A DNA stretch of 64,000 bases from Yersinia intermedia (GCF_900635455.1 NZ_LR134116.1:1922001-1986000); one strand, 5' to 3'; numbered from the stretch's first letter, positions 46,990 to 58,037 are shown. Program-made: numbers and translations. Notes: generated from the letters alone by a model not told the origin.

Positions 46990-47510
46990 CTCAAAACTAC
47001 GGATATCGTATTTATCGCTGGGCCACAGAGTGAAGCTGGCTGTTGGCCCGGCGAAAAGAACAGAAAAGTTGGGAACAAGGGCTAATAGAAAAAGAAATAA
47101 ATATCTAGCGCCAATAGAATCAGCCACAAGCAGATATAGAGCAGTAGATGTTCACGAACATTATTGATAACCATCGAGAGCAATTTATTTAACATGCAGG
47201 TTGCCTGAGGCTAAAATCGTTGCCCATTATAGGGATTTTTACTTTTATAAACAATAAGCTGGAAGGTTAAATTCCGAGTCAAAACATGATTAAATTGATA
47301 CTCGCCTTGGTTAATAGGCCCAGCGTGGTATGACTGAAAAAGATTGATTTATATTAGCTATGTTAAGTGAAATGTAACCGTTTTTTAAACCGCAAGCGAT
47401 AACGCGCTATATTAATTCGGTTACATTATCTGTCAGAAAAAAATCACACATTCAGCAAACTGACTGGAATGGAGGCACCTTCGTTACTATAACTCTGTAT
47501 ACTCGTATGC
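46990..47510. other. Intergenic region after tqsA
   Basis: Holds a GGGCCA/TGGCCC inverted repeat (47020-47049) 30 bases after tqsA, without a T run, and a short minus-strand ORF listed separately. The rest (47196-47510) is AT-rich and shows no gene. Confidence 0.5.
47082..47195 (-). CDS. Putative 37-residue single-pass membrane protein
   Basis: A minus-strand ORF opening MLNKLLSMVINNV, with one hydrophobic helix (HLLLYICLWLILLALDIYFFF) filling residues about 16-36. The size, basic/polar N-terminus and single helix are typical of enterobacterial small membrane proteins. E. coli has a small membrane protein gene (yceO) in the equivalent interval before solA, but I could not confirm similarity. 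The ribosome binding site is weak (AGG about ten bases before the ATG). Confidence 0.45.
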   Translation of the reverse strand: MLNKLLSMVINNVREHLLLYICLWLILLALDIYFFFY

Positions 47511-48098
47511 TCAGTATAAATATTTAAATACGTTGTAAATAAAGCATAACTCCAAACGATTCCTGACTTTTATTTTTTCGGTGATATGCCGTTTATGTGA
47601 ATAAACGGTGCTGTCGCTGATATTCAACTTCCTGGCAATGCGGTAATTGGGCATCTCCATCATCCAGTAGCACATGATTTTATGCTCTTGCGGACTGAAT
47701 AGGGATGCCGGGTAGGGCGACTGCGGTTTACTGATATCCTCATCTGAAACGCTCGATAGCCTCTGTAACAACTCAGGTAAGTGTCTTTTAGCCAGAATGG
47801 ATACAGAATCGGTCAGGGGTATCGGTGTTTCACTAAATGGATATGATGCATCCAGATAAATATAGACTTTAGCCCGCAGGCAACAACTCAAAAATTGTGC
47901 TAATAACGGACAATGTCCCCCATAACGACAATATTGTGTGAGATTAACAATGATGACTTCAGGATCAAACTGATGAATAGCGACAGTAGCCTGTTTAACC
48001 GTGGGTACATCCATTAAATTGAGACATGACGAATTATTTAAATAGGTATTTACACCAGATCGAGTATAAAAACATTCATCGATAATTAATATTTTCAT
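47511..48098 (-). CDS. Orphan LuxR-type regulator, RcsA/BglJ-like
   Basis: A 195-residue protein, MKILIIDECFYTRSG onward; ATG at 48098 is chosen over an in-frame start at 48125. The receiver-like N-terminal half lacks the phosphoacceptor: the expected Asp is Asn52 (IIVNLTQY), and the acidic pocket is reduced. The C-terminal LuxR helix-turn-helix (about 130-190) shows FSPQEHKIMCYWMM and ISDSTVYSHKRHITEKIKV. This layout matches RcsA, BglJ and similar auxiliary regulators that pair with RcsB without phosphorylation. No kinase gene is nearby. Targets unknown. Confidence 0.85.
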   Translation of the reverse strand: MKILIIDECFYTRSGVNTYLNNSSCLNLMDVPTVKQATVAIHQFDPEVIIVNLTQYCRYGGHCPLLAQFLSCCLRAKVYIYLDASYPFSETPIPLTDSVSILAKRHLPELLQRLSSVSDEDISKPQSPYPASLFSPQEHKIMCYWMMEMPNYRIARKLNISDSTVYSHKRHITEKIKVRNRLELCFIYNVFKYLY

Positions 48099-48357
48099 GT
48101 GGCATACATCCTTGTCTAACAGCAACCATACCTGGCCGCATACAAGGATAAAGTAATCCCCCAGCAGCTAAAACGTCAATTCGGGATTTACGATTGTTTG
48201 TGACGGGTTTTGCGAATATAAGACTCTGCTAATTATTAAATAAATAGTATTTTATACTAATAATTAAGTGTGGATGAGAAAACAACCAACCGATGACTAA
48301 GATGAAAAAGAAGCCGTCATCGGTCGTAATCAAGTGTAGGTCTAGCCTGTTACCGCA

Positions 48358-49479
48358 TTAAGGCTTGGCAAAACGGGACAGCGAAAAGGCAGAAATATCA
48401 ATGGGTGAAGGCTTATTCTGTGCGAAAAGCGCCGCTACTTCCCCCAGTGCGGTGGCAAACTTAAACCCATGGCCGCTTAAGCCTGTCACCACCATGATAT
48501 TATTGTTGTCTGGTAATGTGTCGATGATGAAATCTTCATCGGGGCTCATATCGTAACTGCATGCGGCACCGTGCAGGCATACGCCCACCCCCGGTAAGAA
48601 GCTACGTAAAAAACCAAATACTTCGGTTCCATCTTCTGCATAGCCACCAAAAGGTTTGCGCTGTGCAGCAGTTTCAATAGGCTGCCCGCCATTATGTTTA
48701 CCCAGTTTCAACTCGTCATTTTGTGAGGGGAAGCCGTAATAATGAATATTATCTGGTGTCTCGACGGTGAAAGCCGGGAAATGATTCCCTTCGCTGTAGC
48801 GGCCATCGGCATGGTGCCATGAAAACACTTTACGTATGGCGGTCACCGGTAATTCGGGTAACAACTCTTTGACCCAGGTTCCGGCGGTGACAATCACTTT
48901 TTTAGCACTGTAGGTACCGTCTATCGTGACGACATCTACACCACCATCCAGCGGTTCAATCGCAGTGACTGGGCAATTGAATAAAATACCGCAGCCGGCT
49001 TCAGTGACGGCTTTAATCAGTGTTTTAATCGCTAACTCAGATCGTAAATAACCTGATTGCGGTTCGAACACACCAATATAATTATCCGGTACGCTAAATA
49101 CTGGCCACTTTTCACGGATCTGTGCCGCAGTTAGGGTTTCAACCGGCAAATTATATTGTTGAGCACTGTGCTGGGCATTTTGTAGAAAAATAGAGTCATC
49201 TGGCCCCAGATTAAGGACACCGCTGGCCTGAAATAGCGACTCACCGGTTTGGGCTGATAGTTGGTCCCACAGTGCTTGGGCACGTAAAACCAGGGGAACA
49301 TATTTCTCACCTTCACCATAGGCATGGCGAATGATTCGCGTATCACCGTGATGGCTACCAGCTTGATGAGGTGGCATTGCACTGTCAACCATCAGTACGT
49401 TTAAACCGGCTTGTGACGCATAGTAACCTGCAGCCGAGCCTACGGAGCCACTACCAATGACAATTAAATCATAATCCAT
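48358..49479 (-). CDS. solA: N-methyl-L-tryptophan oxidase SolA
   Basis: A 373-residue flavoprotein of the monomeric sarcosine oxidase family. ATG at 49479 follows AGGGTGCAAAAT. The dinucleotide motif [14 protein letters not shown] is at the N-terminus; conserved text includes [21 protein letters not shown] and the Cys for covalent flavin in [15 protein letters not shown]. It oxidatively demethylates N-methyl-tryptophan, giving formaldehyde and peroxide. Synteny solA-bssS-dinI-pyrC is as in E. coli. Confidence 0.96.
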   Translation of the reverse strand: MDYDLIVIGSGSVGSAAGYYASQAGLNVLMVDSAMPPHQAGSHHGDTRIIRHAYGEGEKYVPLVLRAQALWDQLSAQTGESLFQASGVLNLGPDDSIFLQNAQHSAQQYNLPVETLTAAQIREKWPVFSVPDNYIGVFEPQSGYLRSELAIKTLIKAVTEAGCGILFNCPVTAIEPLDGGVDVVTIDGTYSAKKVIVTAGTWVKELLPELPVTAIRKVFSWHHADGRYSEGNHFPAFTVETPDNIHYYGFPSQNDELKLGKHNGGQPIETAAQRKPFGGYAEDGTEVFGFLRSFLPGVGVCLHGAACSYDMSPDEDFIIDTLPDNNNIMVVTGLSGHGFKFATALGEVAALFAQNKPSPIDISAFSLSRFAKP

Positions 49480-49676
49480 ATTTTGCACCCTGGGGGAATA
49501 TCGCTACCTGGCTTTTTCAATACGGTTTGCATAAGCAAAGTGTATTTATCATGGCAATCGCCGGAACGGTTTAAATTAAAGTAGCAATAGTGCCGATAAA
49601 AATTAAAACGATAGTAATAACACGGGAGCGAAGTGAGAAAAAGTGCTGCTAGCCATATAGGGTGAGAACGGTTAAT

Positions 49677-49714
49677 AAAAAGGCACCAAGTGATATTCAC
49701 TGGTGCCTTTTTTG
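49677..49714 (-). terminator. Terminator of bssS
   Basis: AAGGCACCA / TGGTGCCTT stem with a 10-base loop and T runs on both sides, between bssS and solA. Confidence 0.85.
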
Positions 49715-49748
49715 GCGAACACGAAACATGTTATCTGGTGGACAAAAA

Positions 49749-50003
49749 TTAATGTTTACGATGATCAAGATCTTGATATTCTGATGACTCAATTTTAGCA
49801 ATGCCTGCTTCTAAGATATTTATTAATTGGCGTGCAACATCGGTGGTTAACCAAAGCGTTCTATCAACCAGCGCATCTTCTGGCGGTTGATCCATGGAAG
49901 ACAGGTAATGAAGACGTATCATCATAGCGTCGTATACATCTACAGTGCTGATATCCCAACCTACAAGCGGATGAGTCTGAATAACTTCATCATTTCTGTC
50001 CAT
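49749..50003 (-). CDS. bssS: Biofilm regulator BssS
   Basis: An 84-residue protein, the length of E. coli BssS (YceP), with matching sequence NDEVIQTHPLVGWDISTVDVYD at the start and LWLTTDVARQLINILEAGIAKIES further on. It influences biofilm formation and signal responses in E. coli; the molecular activity is unknown. Strong ribosome binding site (GGGG before CTTTATG). Own terminator. Confidence 0.95.
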   Translation of the reverse strand: MDRNDEVIQTHPLVGWDISTVDVYDAMMIRLHYLSSMDQPPEDALVDRTLWLTTDVARQLINILEAGIAKIESSEYQDLDHRKH

Positions 50004-50213
50004 AAAGACCCCTTATATAGTAGTTACTTACTGGAGTGACTAATGAGGATCAATGCGGCTCATTATCAAGTGAGCTTTTTCAGTATACGCAACCGCCGAT
50101 GAATTGGGTGATTATCGCAAGATATTTACAAATTATTTATTTTCTGATGATTTCTTAATCAACAATAAACTGGCTAAAGGAAGTAAGGATGAGCAAGGGG
50201 GAAAGACTTTTAT

Positions 50214-50246
50214 ATAAAAAAGCCGAGGAACGACTCCCCGGCAAAA
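50214..50246 (-). terminator. Terminator of dinI
   Basis: On the minus strand, GCCGGGGA / TCCTCGGC with a short loop and six T, 17 bases after the dinI stop. Confidence 0.85.
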
Positions 50247-50262
50247 ACAGCATTACAGTGGG

Positions 50263-50508
50263 TTAGTCCGCGTCGAACCAGTCGTCAGCGCTTTCCCATA
50301 TTTCTTGTAATATTTCAGAGATCAGATCTTTATCCGTTTTGGCTCCCCCTAAAACAGAAAGATTATTTGCTCCGGCGTAACGCACTTGTACTGTGGTGGT
50401 CGTATCCGGGAATTTGGTATTTAGCCGTTTGCTCAATTCATGGGTTAGTGCTTCGATAGCACCTGCGGGTAACGGGTTTTTTTTATCAATACTGACTTCA
50501 ACACGCAT
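50263..50508 (-). CDS. dinI: DNA damage-inducible protein I
   Basis: An 81-residue acidic protein matching E. coli DinI in length (81) and pattern (MRVEVSIDKK, EALTHELSKRL, and the acidic C-terminus ESADDWFDAD that mimics DNA). It binds RecA filaments and tempers LexA/UmuD cleavage. GGAGGGCCAAAT precedes the ATG. A LexA operator stands 22 bases upstream. Confidence 0.96.
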   Translation of the reverse strand: MRVEVSIDKKNPLPAGAIEALTHELSKRLNTKFPDTTTTVQVRYAGANNLSVLGGAKTDKDLISEILQEIWESADDWFDAD

Positions 50509-50529
50509 ATTTGGCCCTCCGAATATTTA

Positions 50530-50549
50530 TACTGGTTATTTATACAGTG
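50530..50549 (-). promoter_or_regulatory. LexA box of dinI
   Basis: TACTG-N10-CAGTG, with the required CTG-N10-CAG core and an AT-rich centre, just upstream of dinI. This fits the SOS control known for dinI in E. coli. Confidence 0.9.
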
Positions 50550-50621
50550 TAAATATTCAGGTTGCAAGTAACTGATATAAAAATCTTCGCTGTACGGATT
50601 TAGCCCCTACAGCGAAGGTTA

Positions 50622-51668
50622 TCAGCTTTTAACTGACCAGTTGATAGTTTGACCGGCAAGGAAAGGAATCACAGATTCATCCCCTAATGGGATTTCTTCT
50701 GGTTGTTGGAAAGGTGCCTTAACCAATTCAACAAAGTCTTCGTTAACTGGCAGACCATAGAAGCGTGGGCCATTTAAGGAGCAGAATGCTTCAAGATGCT
50801 CTAGCGCACCCATCTCTTCAAACACGGTCGTATAAGCCGGCAGGGCTGATGGTGCGTTGAAGACGCCCGCACAGCCGCAGGATGACTCTTTACGGTGCTT
50901 GGCATGGGGAGCTGAGTCGGTTCCGAGGAAGAAACGGTCCGAACCACTGGCAACGGCCTGGCGTAACGCTTCTTGATGGGTGCTGCGTTTTAGTATTGGC
51001 AGACAGAACAAGTGGGGGCGAATACCACCAACTAGCATGTGATTGCGGTTAAACATCAGATGTTGTGGGGTGATGGTTGCTCCAAGAAAACGATTGCCTG
51101 CCAGCACGTAGTCAGCGGCATCTTTAGTCGTGATGTGCTCGAAGACAATTTTCAATTCAGGGAATTGGCGGCGTACCGGTTCCAGAATCTGATCGATAAA
51201 GCGCGCTTCGCGATCAAAAATATCAACGGCAGCTTCAGTTACTTCACCGTGAATCAGCAGCGGCATGCCAATCTTTTGCATTTGCTCAAACAGCGGGTAT
51301 ATCGCTGGGATATCGGATACACCGTGATTTGAGTTGGTAGTGGCATTGGCCGGATACAGTTTTGCCGCAGTAAATACGCCTTGCTCAAAACCGGTGGTCA
51401 GTTCTTTGACATCAAGTGTATTGGTCAGATAACACGTCATCAACGGCGTGAAATTGTGCCCGGCAGGTAACGCGGCCAAAATCCGTTCCCGATAAGCGAT
51501 AGCACTGGCAACCGTAGTAATCGGCGGGGCCAGATTGGGCATGACAATGGCCCGGGCAAACACCTCGGAGGTATAGGGCAGCACGGTACTGAGCATTTCG
51601 TCATCACGTAAGTGAATATGCCAGTCATCCGGGCGGCGAATTTTCAGGGTTTGGGGTTGTGCAGTCAT
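50622..51668 (-). CDS. pyrC: Dihydroorotase
   Basis: A 348-residue zinc amidohydrolase, same length as E. coli PyrC (348). The metal-binding HxH is DWHIHLRD near the N-terminus, with the carboxylated Lys in [16 protein letters not shown], His in LIHGEVTE and FEHITTKDA, and the Asp in [13 protein letters not shown]. It closes carbamoyl-aspartate to dihydroorotate in pyrimidine synthesis. GGAGCTAGTTGA precedes the ATG. A TATAAA box (51706-51711) lies about 38 bases upstream, followed by four C, suggesting a short leader; E. coli pyrC is controlled through start-site choice at such a position. Confidence 0.97.
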   Translation of the reverse strand: MTAQPQTLKIRRPDDWHIHLRDDEMLSTVLPYTSEVFARAIVMPNLAPPITTVASAIAYRERILAALPAGHNFTPLMTCYLTNTLDVKELTTGFEQGVFTAAKLYPANATTNSNHGVSDIPAIYPLFEQMQKIGMPLLIHGEVTEAAVDIFDREARFIDQILEPVRRQFPELKIVFEHITTKDAADYVLAGNRFLGATITPQHLMFNRNHMLVGGIRPHLFCLPILKRSTHQEALRQAVASGSDRFFLGTDSAPHAKHRKESSCGCAGVFNAPSALPAYTTVFEEMGALEHLEAFCSLNGPRFYGLPVNEDFVELVKAPFQQPEEIPLGDESVIPFLAGQTINWSVKS

Positions 51669-51896
51669 TCAACTAGCTCCGCAGTCATGATGAGATATTG
51701 GGGTTTTTATACTGTTTCCGGCGGGGTCTAAGGATAAGCGGAAAGTGCGCCGGATGCATCTGATTGTTAGGGTTAAGTTGAAAACAAGACAAAAAGGGCA
51801 TCTTATAGAGGGGCTCGGGATAAAATTGCCCGATAGGGTGAGCTATTGATTAGCAGTAAAATACGCTAATTGAATGTACAGCATGGGAGAATAACT

Positions 51897-52184
51897 ATGG
51901 AAGTCCGTGTCATCGCCAGTTTAGTGGCAAAACCTGAATTTATTGATGCAGTAAATGAAGCGGTTCATTTGGTAATAGAACCGAGTCGCGAGGAGAAGGG
52001 GAATCTGCAATATGATCTCCATGCCGAAAGCGGCCAGAAAGGTTCTTTTGTGTTTTTCGAACGCTGGGCATCTGATGATGCATTGGAAAAACATAATAAA
52101 ACCGGGCATTTCAACGAGTTTGTCAAAGCCATTGAGGGCAAACTGGAAAGCCTTGAAATAAAGAAACTGAAACAGATAGCCTGA
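51897..52184 (+). CDS. ABM-domain (YgiN-like) putative monooxygenase
   Basis: A 95-residue antibiotic-biosynthesis-monooxygenase-fold protein: MEVRVIASLVAKPEF, EPSREEKGNLQYDLH, FVFFERWASDDALEKHNKTGHF. The EP.R.E.GNL.Y and H-x4-HF positions are typical of the family, which includes quinol monooxygenase YgiN and AI-2-related LsrG. ATG at 51897 follows GGGAGAATAACT. Substrate unknown. Convergent with rne across a terminator. Confidence 0.85.
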   Translation: MEVRVIASLVAKPEFIDAVNEAVHLVIEPSREEKGNLQYDLHAESGQKGSFVFFERWASDDALEKHNKTGHFNEFVKAIEGKLESLEIKKLKQIA

Positions 52185-52216
52185 GAGTGATCTCTGGCTA
52201 ACAATATCACCAATAT

Positions 52217-52247
52217 AAAAAAAACCCGCCTGATGGCGGGTTTTGTC
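52217..52247. terminator. Bidirectional terminator between the ABM gene and rne
   Basis: AACCCGCC / GGCGGGTT stem with a 4-base TGAT loop, an A run before and a T run after, serving both convergent genes. Confidence 0.88.
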
Positions 52248-52278
52248 TTTGCAATGTTTGGTCTGAATAAAATTACAT

Positions 52279-55200
52279 TTATTCGACGGATTGCGGTTTT
52301 GTTGCCGGTGCCGTTGCCTGCGTTGCAGCCGCGTGGCCACCAGCAGAACCTTTACCTGCAAAATCAAAGGCTGGGCGTTCCCATTGGCCTTTAGTTGGTG
52401 ACTCTGGCGCGTAATCCGGTGCCGGTGCTTTCGTCATTGGTGCTGAAGCATAGTGTTTGAATACCACACCTTCAGGATGAGCGACAACCGGCTGTTGTGG
52501 CACAACAACTGGCGCCGCAACAATAACCGCGTCACTTACACGGGTTTCAACAACGGCTTCTTCAATCAGCGGCTCTTCAACTGCTGATGTTTCAACAATG
52601 GCTTCAGTTACTACCGGTGCTTCAGCTACAGCTTCTGCCACCACGGTTTCAGCAACAACAGCTTCTTCCGTCGGTGCTTCAACAATAGCAGTTTCAGCAA
52701 CAATGGTTTCTTCCACCACAGTGTCTTCAGCAATTGCTTCCTCAATTATCGCTTCCTGAACAACAGGTTCAGCGATAGTTTCCGCAACTCCAGCGTCTAC
52801 AATTGCAGTTTCTTCAACTTCAGATGCTGCTTCAACTTGCGCCACTTCACTCGCAGGCTCTACGGCGGTTGGCTCAACGGCAGCCGGTTCTACAGCAGGC
52901 AGTTCTACAACTACGGGCGCGACAACAGGAGCACGGCCTGGTACAGCGGCGGCTGAAGATGAAGAACCACCTGGTTTATGCTGCGACGCAGGGGCTGGAG
53001 CGACTGTTTCGGTCACGATAGCAACAGGCGCTGCGGCAACAACTGGGGCTGCTACAATCACGGCTGGGATATTAACCGGAGTCTCTACCGCTGCAACTTC
53101 TACTGGCAATGGTTGTTCAACCGGGTTTGCTACAAAAGCAGGTTCAACTGTCTGAGCAACTGGGTAACGAACCCACACTTTGCCTGAAGCCATTTCTGGT
53201 GAGGCAAAAGCACCAGCCAGCGGCATAGCAGATTGTGTCGGGTAACGCTCATCACGATAACGACGGCGACGCTGACCACTGACGCGCAGATGGCGAGGTG
53301 AGCGGCGCGAACGACGTGGCATGCCATTTTCATTATTGGCATTGCGATCGTGAGACCCTTCATCATCGCTTTGAGCTGTGGCTTGTGGCAGTAATTTCAC
53401 TTCTTCCTGCACAACTGGCGCTGCAATGTTTGCCACCGGGGTACTAACCGGACTTTCCTGCACTGCATTTTCCAGCACATTCAGCTCATTATTTGCAGAT
53501 TGAATACGGACTTTCTGATTCAATTGACGGCGTTGACGACGCTGCATAACCTGTTGACGTTCTTCTTGCTCAGGTTGCACTTCTTCGACCACACTGACTG
53601 CTGCCACTTCTACTTCGGCTTTGACTTCCTGCGCTACCTGACGTTTATCATCCTGACGACGGCGTTGGCGATCACCCCGACGCTGTGGTTGCTGCTCGTC
53701 GCGTGGTGCTTTATCAGCTTCGACAACGTCAGTTTGCGCTTGCGGCGCAGCAGTTTGTGGCGCAGGGCGCTTGTTGCGACGCTGATCTTCACGACCTTCG
53801 CGGTTCGCATTGTCACGACTATTGCTGTCACGACCACCATTGTTGTCACGCGCGCTGTTATCACGGCCTTCACGCAGCGTGCGATCACCTCTCTCTTTAC
53901 GGCCATTATTCTGGCGGCGAGGATTGCGACGATCATTACGGCGGTTTTCGTTGGTTTCGGTTTTCTCAACCTCTACCGGTTTAACTTCTTCTTCCGATGT
54001 GCCGAATATACCTTTTAGGCCACTGAACAAACGGCTAAAGAAGCCGGGTTGTTCTGGTGCAGCAGCAGATGCCGTTACTTGTGGCGCAACGCTTGGTTTA
54101 GCATTGACGTTAGCAGGTGCGGCTTCTGGTGGCACTTCGGTTGGCAGAGAGAACGTTGCCAACGCTGGCTGTTCTGGACGTTTACGCTCAATCGTTGCTT
54201 CTTCCAACGGTTGTGCCATCTCTGCTTCATGCAGTTGTGGCAACAGGTAGCTAAGAGAAGGAACCTCTTCGCCTTTACGTACCCGAAGAACAGAATAGTG
54301 TGGTGTTTGCATCTGATCGTTTGGCACGATCACCGCGCGCACACCACCTTGACGTTTTTCAATGGCGTTGACGGACTCACGTTTTTCGTTGAGCAGATAC
54401 GACGCAATCTGTACCGGAACAATTGCATGAACTTCATGGGTATTTTCTTTCAGCGCTTCTTCTTCAATCAGACGCAGAATAGAAAGTGACAATGATTCGT
54501 TGTCACGAACGGTACCGGTACCGCTACAGCGTGGGCAAACGTGGTGGCTTGACTCACCCAGTGACGGGCTAAGACGCTGACGGGACATTTCCAGCAAGCC
54601 AAAGCGAGAGATACGGCCAATCTGGATGCGGGCGCGGTCTTGGCGAACGGCATCACGCAGGCGGTTTTCAACTTCACGCTGGTGGCGCACTGGCGTCATA
54701 TCGATGAAATCGATAACAATCAGGCCACCGAGGTCACGTAAACGTAACTGGCGGGCAATCTCATCAGCAGCTTCAAGGTTGGTGTTGAATGCGGTTTCTT
54801 CGATATCGCCACCACGTGTTGCACGCGCGGAGTTGATATCAATTGCCGTCAGGGCTTCGGTGGTATCAATAACGATAGAACCGCCGGAAGGTAGACGCAC
54901 TTCACGCTGGAACGCTGACTCAATCTGAGACTCAATTTGGTAGTGGCTGAATAGGGGGATTTCACCACTATACAACTTGATTTTGCTACTGAAATCCGGG
55001 CGACCCAGAGCGGCGATATGCTCCTTTGCCAGTTCGAGAACTTTAGGGTTATCGATCAGGATCTCGCCGATGTCCGGGCGCAGGTAATCACGGAAAGCGC
55101 GGACAATCACGTTACTTTCCTGATGGATCAAGAACGGCGCAGGGCGACCTTCAGCGGCTTTTTTAATCGCATCCCAATGCTTCAGGCGGAATGACAAATC

Positions 55201-55746
55201 CCATTGCAGTGCATCAGCAGATTTGCCAACACCAGCAGTACGGACAATCAGACCCATGCCATCAGGCAATTGCAGGGAGGATAGGGCTTCTTTCAGTTCG
55301 GTGCGGTCATCACCCTCAATGCGGCGAGAAATACCGCCGGCACGTGGGTTGTTCGGCATCAGAACCAAATAACTGCCAGCCAGGCTGATGAAAGTGGTTA
55401 GTGCGGCACCTTTATTACCACGTTCTTCTTTATCAACCTGAACAATAACTTCTTGGCCTTCGCGCAGTACATCTTTGATGTTTGGGCGGCCATGAGAGGA
55501 ATAATTACTAGGGAAATATTCGCGAGAAATTTCTTTTAATGGGAGGAAACCATGTCGTTCAGCACCGTAATCAACAAAAGCGGCTTCCAGACTGGGTTCG
55601 ATTCGGGTGATTTTGCCTTTGTAAATATTCGCTTTTTTCTGTTCATGACCTGGGCTTTCAATATCCAAATCATACAGCCGCTGTCCATCTACAAGGGCAA
55701 CACGCAACTCTTCTTGCTGAGTTGCGTTAATCAACATTCTTTTCAT
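52279..55746 (-). CDS. rne: Ribonuclease E
   Basis: A 1155-residue endonuclease, scaffold of the RNA degradosome. ATG at 55746 starts [20 protein letters not shown] as in E. coli; the frame is open further upstream but only through the leader. The catalytic half (1-530) has the S1 domain (about 36-125), metal-binding Asp residues in [16 protein letters not shown] and [15 protein letters not shown], and the Zn-link CPRCSGTG. The C-terminal half is a disordered scaffold: an Arg-rich RNA-binding region ([20 protein letters not shown]) and a long Ala/Glu/Val-rich tract, ending in a PNPase-binding-like tail. It is about 90 residues longer than the E. coli enzyme (1061). Confidence 0.97.
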   Translation of the reverse strand: MKRMLINATQQEELRVALVDGQRLYDLDIESPGHEQKKANIYKGKITRIEPSLEAAFVDYGAERHGFLPLKEISREYFPSNYSSHGRPNIKDVLREGQEVIVQVDKEERGNKGAALTTFISLAGSYLVLMPNNPRAGGISRRIEGDDRTELKEALSSLQLPDGMGLIVRTAGVGKSADALQWDLSFRLKHWDAIKKAAEGRPAPFLIHQESNVIVRAFRDYLRPDIGEILIDNPKVLELAKEHIAALGRPDFSSKIKLYSGEIPLFSHYQIESQIESAFQREVRLPSGGSIVIDTTEALTAIDINSARATRGGDIEETAFNTNLEAADEIARQLRLRDLGGLIVIDFIDMTPVRHQREVENRLRDAVRQDRARIQIGRISRFGLLEMSRQRLSPSLGESSHHVCPRCSGTGTVRDNESLSLSILRLIEEEALKENTHEVHAIVPVQIASYLLNEKRESVNAIEKRQGGVRAVIVPNDQMQTPHYSVLRVRKGEEVPSLSYLLPQLHEAEMAQPLEEATIERKRPEQPALATFSLPTEVPPEAAPANVNAKPSVAPQVTASAAAPEQPGFFSRLFSGLKGIFGTSEEEVKPVEVEKTETNENRRNDRRNPRRQNNGRKERGDRTLREGRDNSARDNNGGRDSNSRDNANREGREDQRRNKRPAPQTAAPQAQTDVVEADKAPRDEQQPQRRGDRQRRRQDDKRQVAQEVKAEVEVAAVSVVEEVQPEQEERQQVMQRRQRRQLNQKVRIQSANNELNVLENAVQESPVSTPVANIAAPVVQEEVKLLPQATAQSDDEGSHDRNANNENGMPRRSRRSPRHLRVSGQRRRRYRDERYPTQSAMPLAGAFASPEMASGKVWVRYPVAQTVEPAFVANPVEQPLPVEVAAVETPVNIPAVIVAAPVVAAAPVAIVTETVAPAPASQHKPGGSSSSAAAVPGRAPVVAPVVVELPAVEPAAVEPTAVEPASEVAQVEAASEVEETAIVDAGVAETIAEPVVQEAIIEEAIAEDTVVEETIVAETAIVEAPTEEAVVAETVVAEAVAEAPVVTEAIVETSAVEEPLIEEAVVETRVSDAVIVAAPVVVPQQPVVAHPEGVVFKHYASAPMTKAPAPDYAPESPTKGQWERPAFDFAGKGSAGGHAAATQATAPATKPQSVE

Positions 55747-56065
55747 CTTTAACTTACTCGTTATTTTTACATTGGCGTTAGAACTGCGGGCAAAATAACC
55801 TCTATGGCCGGGTAAACCGATGACCCCGAGTCTTCTAGCAAAGCCGTCAACCTCACGGTTGTCGCCTGCATAGGGGCGCATTATTTCGGTAAGCCTGTGT
55901 TTCTTTCTGAAAAACAGCGCTTTTATATAAAGGGCCGCTTCTGAATATAAGACAACAGAGCAGACCCACTTGCCGGCCAAGCTGCAACCCGCAGCCCGCT
56001 AATTGCTTGATTTCACATTACGTCTTACGCCATTGCTGCGTTTTTGTGTGATCAGGCAAAGTATA
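55747..56065 (-). promoter_or_regulatory. rne promoter and long 5' leader
   Basis: A TATACT box on the minus strand at 56060-56065 would start transcription near 56053, giving a leader of about 300 nt before the rne ATG. A long rne leader with hairpins is a known autoregulatory element in enterobacteria: RNase E cleaves it when in excess. The position and length agree; I did not fold the RNA. Confidence 0.6.
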
Positions 56066-56320
56066 TTATTCCACAAGTCTCTTGGTCTAACGAGAATCAA
56101 CGCAGAATTAGTGACATTATTCCATTGCTGACACTGATATAGCAAGATGACTTTACCTGTCTACGTAAAGATTCTTTTACTGTTTTCACAGTGTTGGCGG
56201 CTATCGTTGTCTTATTAAACAATAAATGCGCGCAAACGTTATCTTTAAATAGTCAGAATGACAGTTAAGCACAGAAAAAGGGGTGGCGCTAATTCCTCGG
56301 TGTATTTAGAATCGCGCACC

Positions 56321-57283
56321 ATGAAAACGAATAATCCAGCAGTACAATTAATCACCATTTCTGCCGACGAAGCTGGTCAGCGGATCGATAACTTTTTGCT
56401 CACTAAATTGAAAGGTGTGCCAAAAAGTATGATCTACCGCATCGTGCGCAAAGGTGAGGTTCGCGTTAATAAAGGGCGCATTAAGCCAGAATATAAACTG
56501 GCTGACGGTGATGTGGTTCGTGTTCCGCCCGTGCGTATCGCTGAGCGAGAAGAGGTTCAGATTTCTGCCAAACTGGATAAAGTTGCGGCGTTGGCCGACT
56601 GTATTTTATTTGAAGATGACTATTTGTTAGTACTGAACAAACCTTCCGGTACGGCGGTTCATGGTGGCAGTGGTTTGAGTTTTGGTGTTATTGAAGCATT
56701 GCGCGCGTTACGCCCCGAAGCCCGTTTCCTTGAATTGGTTCATCGCCTTGACCGCGATACCTCCGGTGTTTTGTTGGTGGCGAAAAAACGTTCTGCGCTG
56801 CGTTCTTTACATGAGCAACTGCGGTTAAAAGGGATGCAGAAAGACTATTTGGCATTGGTGCGAGGCCAATGGCAATCTCACTGTAAAGCGGTTCAGGCAC
56901 CTTTATTGAAAAATATTCTGCAAAGTGGCGAGCGGGTGGTGAAAGTCAGCAGTGAGGGCAAACCTTCAGAAACGCGGTTTAAAGTTGAAGAGCGTTTTGA
57001 GCACGCAACCCTGGTCAAAGCCAGCCCGATTACTGGCCGGACCCACCAGATCCGCGTGCATGCGCTCCATGCGGGCCACCCGATTGCTTTTGATGATCGC
57101 TACGGCGACCGTGAATTTGATCAACAATTGCAAGGCACGGGGTTGCATCGATTATTTTTACATGCGGCAGCATTACGTTTTGAGCACCCCAATAGCGGTG
57201 AAACCATGCGTATTGAAGCGCCACTGGACAATCAGTTACGCCACTGCCTGCTGATGTTACGCAAGAAAGCGGCAGAAAAGTAA
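56321..57283 (+). CDS. rluC: 23S rRNA pseudouridine synthase RluC
   Basis: A 320-residue RluA-family enzyme. ATG at 56321 is chosen because homology begins at [13 protein letters not shown]; the frame is open upstream. An S4-like domain (about 18-80: [26 protein letters not shown]) precedes the catalytic domain with Asp in [15 protein letters not shown]. It makes pseudouridines 955, 2504 and 2580 in 23S rRNA. Divergent from rne, as in E. coli. Confidence 0.95.
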   Translation: MKTNNPAVQLITISADEAGQRIDNFLLTKLKGVPKSMIYRIVRKGEVRVNKGRIKPEYKLADGDVVRVPPVRIAEREEVQISAKLDKVAALADCILFEDDYLLVLNKPSGTAVHGGSGLSFGVIEALRALRPEARFLELVHRLDRDTSGVLLVAKKRSALRSLHEQLRLKGMQKDYLALVRGQWQSHCKAVQAPLLKNILQSGERVVKVSSEGKPSETRFKVEERFEHATLVKASPITGRTHQIRVHALHAGHPIAFDDRYGDREFDQQLQGTGLHRLFLHAAALRFEHPNSGETMRIEAPLDNQLRHCLLMLRKKAAEK

Positions 57284-57309
57284 ATTTCAGCATTAACTCA
57301 TCGAAATAG

Positions 57310-57346
57310 CAGGGTGCAGGTATGAAACTGCACCCTGTTTTTTTTA
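57310..57346 (+). terminator. Terminator of rluC
   Basis: CAGGGTGCAG / CTGCACCCTG stem with an 8-base loop and eight T. It touches the 3' end of the convergent yceF. Confidence 0.9.
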
Positions 57347-57934
57347 TTCAGCATACAGTAATGGATTTACCCCTTGCTCAATCAGCATTTGGGTGAGGGC
57401 GATTAAGGGCAGACCGATAAGTGTATTGGGGTCTCGCCCTGATAATCGATCAAATAGGGTAATACCCAACCCCTCACTTTTAAAACTGCCGGCGCAATTC
57501 CACGGTTGCTCTCGCGTCAAATAACCGTCTATTTCTGCCTCGCTGAGCGCCCGGAAATAGACATCAAAAGTTTCGCACAGGCAACTAAGGCTGTTGGTTG
57601 CTGTATTTAATAGGGCCAGACCGGTATAAAAAGTGACACATTGCCCACTGGCTTGCTGCAATTGCTTCATTGCGTTTGCATAATTATGGGGTTTCCCGAC
57701 GATTAAATCGTCAATCACACAGACCTGATCAGAGCCGATTATCAGATGTTGTGGAAAACGCCCCGCCAATGTCAGGGCTTTTGCACTGGCTAAGCGCTGT
57801 ACCAGCGCACTGGCTGTTTCGCCTGCCAGCGGGCTTTCATCGGTCTGTGGTGCCGCAGTAACAAAGGGTAATTGCAGCTTTTCCAGCAAAGTTTGGCGAT
57901 ATGATGAGGTTGAAGCAAGAACCAGTTGCAGCAT
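57344..57934 (-). CDS. yceF: Maf-family 7-methyl-GTP pyrophosphatase YceF
   Basis: A 196-residue Maf nucleotide pyrophosphatase ([20 protein letters not shown]). Family residues include DESPLAGE, the active-site [15 protein letters not shown] and [11 protein letters not shown]. coli YceF hydrolyses m7GTP and is a house-cleaning enzyme. The start at 57934 is preferred to the in-frame ATG at 57946, because it matches the family N-terminus and has GGA seven bases upstream. Divergent from yceD. Confidence 0.94.
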   Translation of the reverse strand: MLQLVLASTSSYRQTLLEKLQLPFVTAAPQTDESPLAGETASALVQRLASAKALTLAGRFPQHLIIGSDQVCVIDDLIVGKPHNYANAMKQLQQASGQCVTFYTGLALLNTATNSLSCLCETFDVYFRALSEAEIDGYLTREQPWNCAGSFKSEGLGITLFDRLSGRDPNTLIGLPLIALTQMLIEQGVNPLLYAE

Positions 57935-58037
57935 AATATTTTCCATAAACCGTAGCGTAATTTAATCAGGCATTTTAAACTGTCCGCCGCAACATAAGCG
58001 AATATTGGTGAAAGGTGCGGTAAAAAGGCCTTTTTCT

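Noticed and set aside
53500..54250. Several long plus-strand open frames opposite rne
   Set aside because: They arise from the biased Arg/Glu/Ala codons of the RNase E scaffold, overlap each other in different frames, and show no domain or ribosome binding site.
55747..55980. In-frame N-terminal extension of rne (78 codons upstream of the chosen start)
   Set aside because: The conserved RNase E N-terminus starts at 55746. The extension lies in the regulatory leader and has no recognisable domain.
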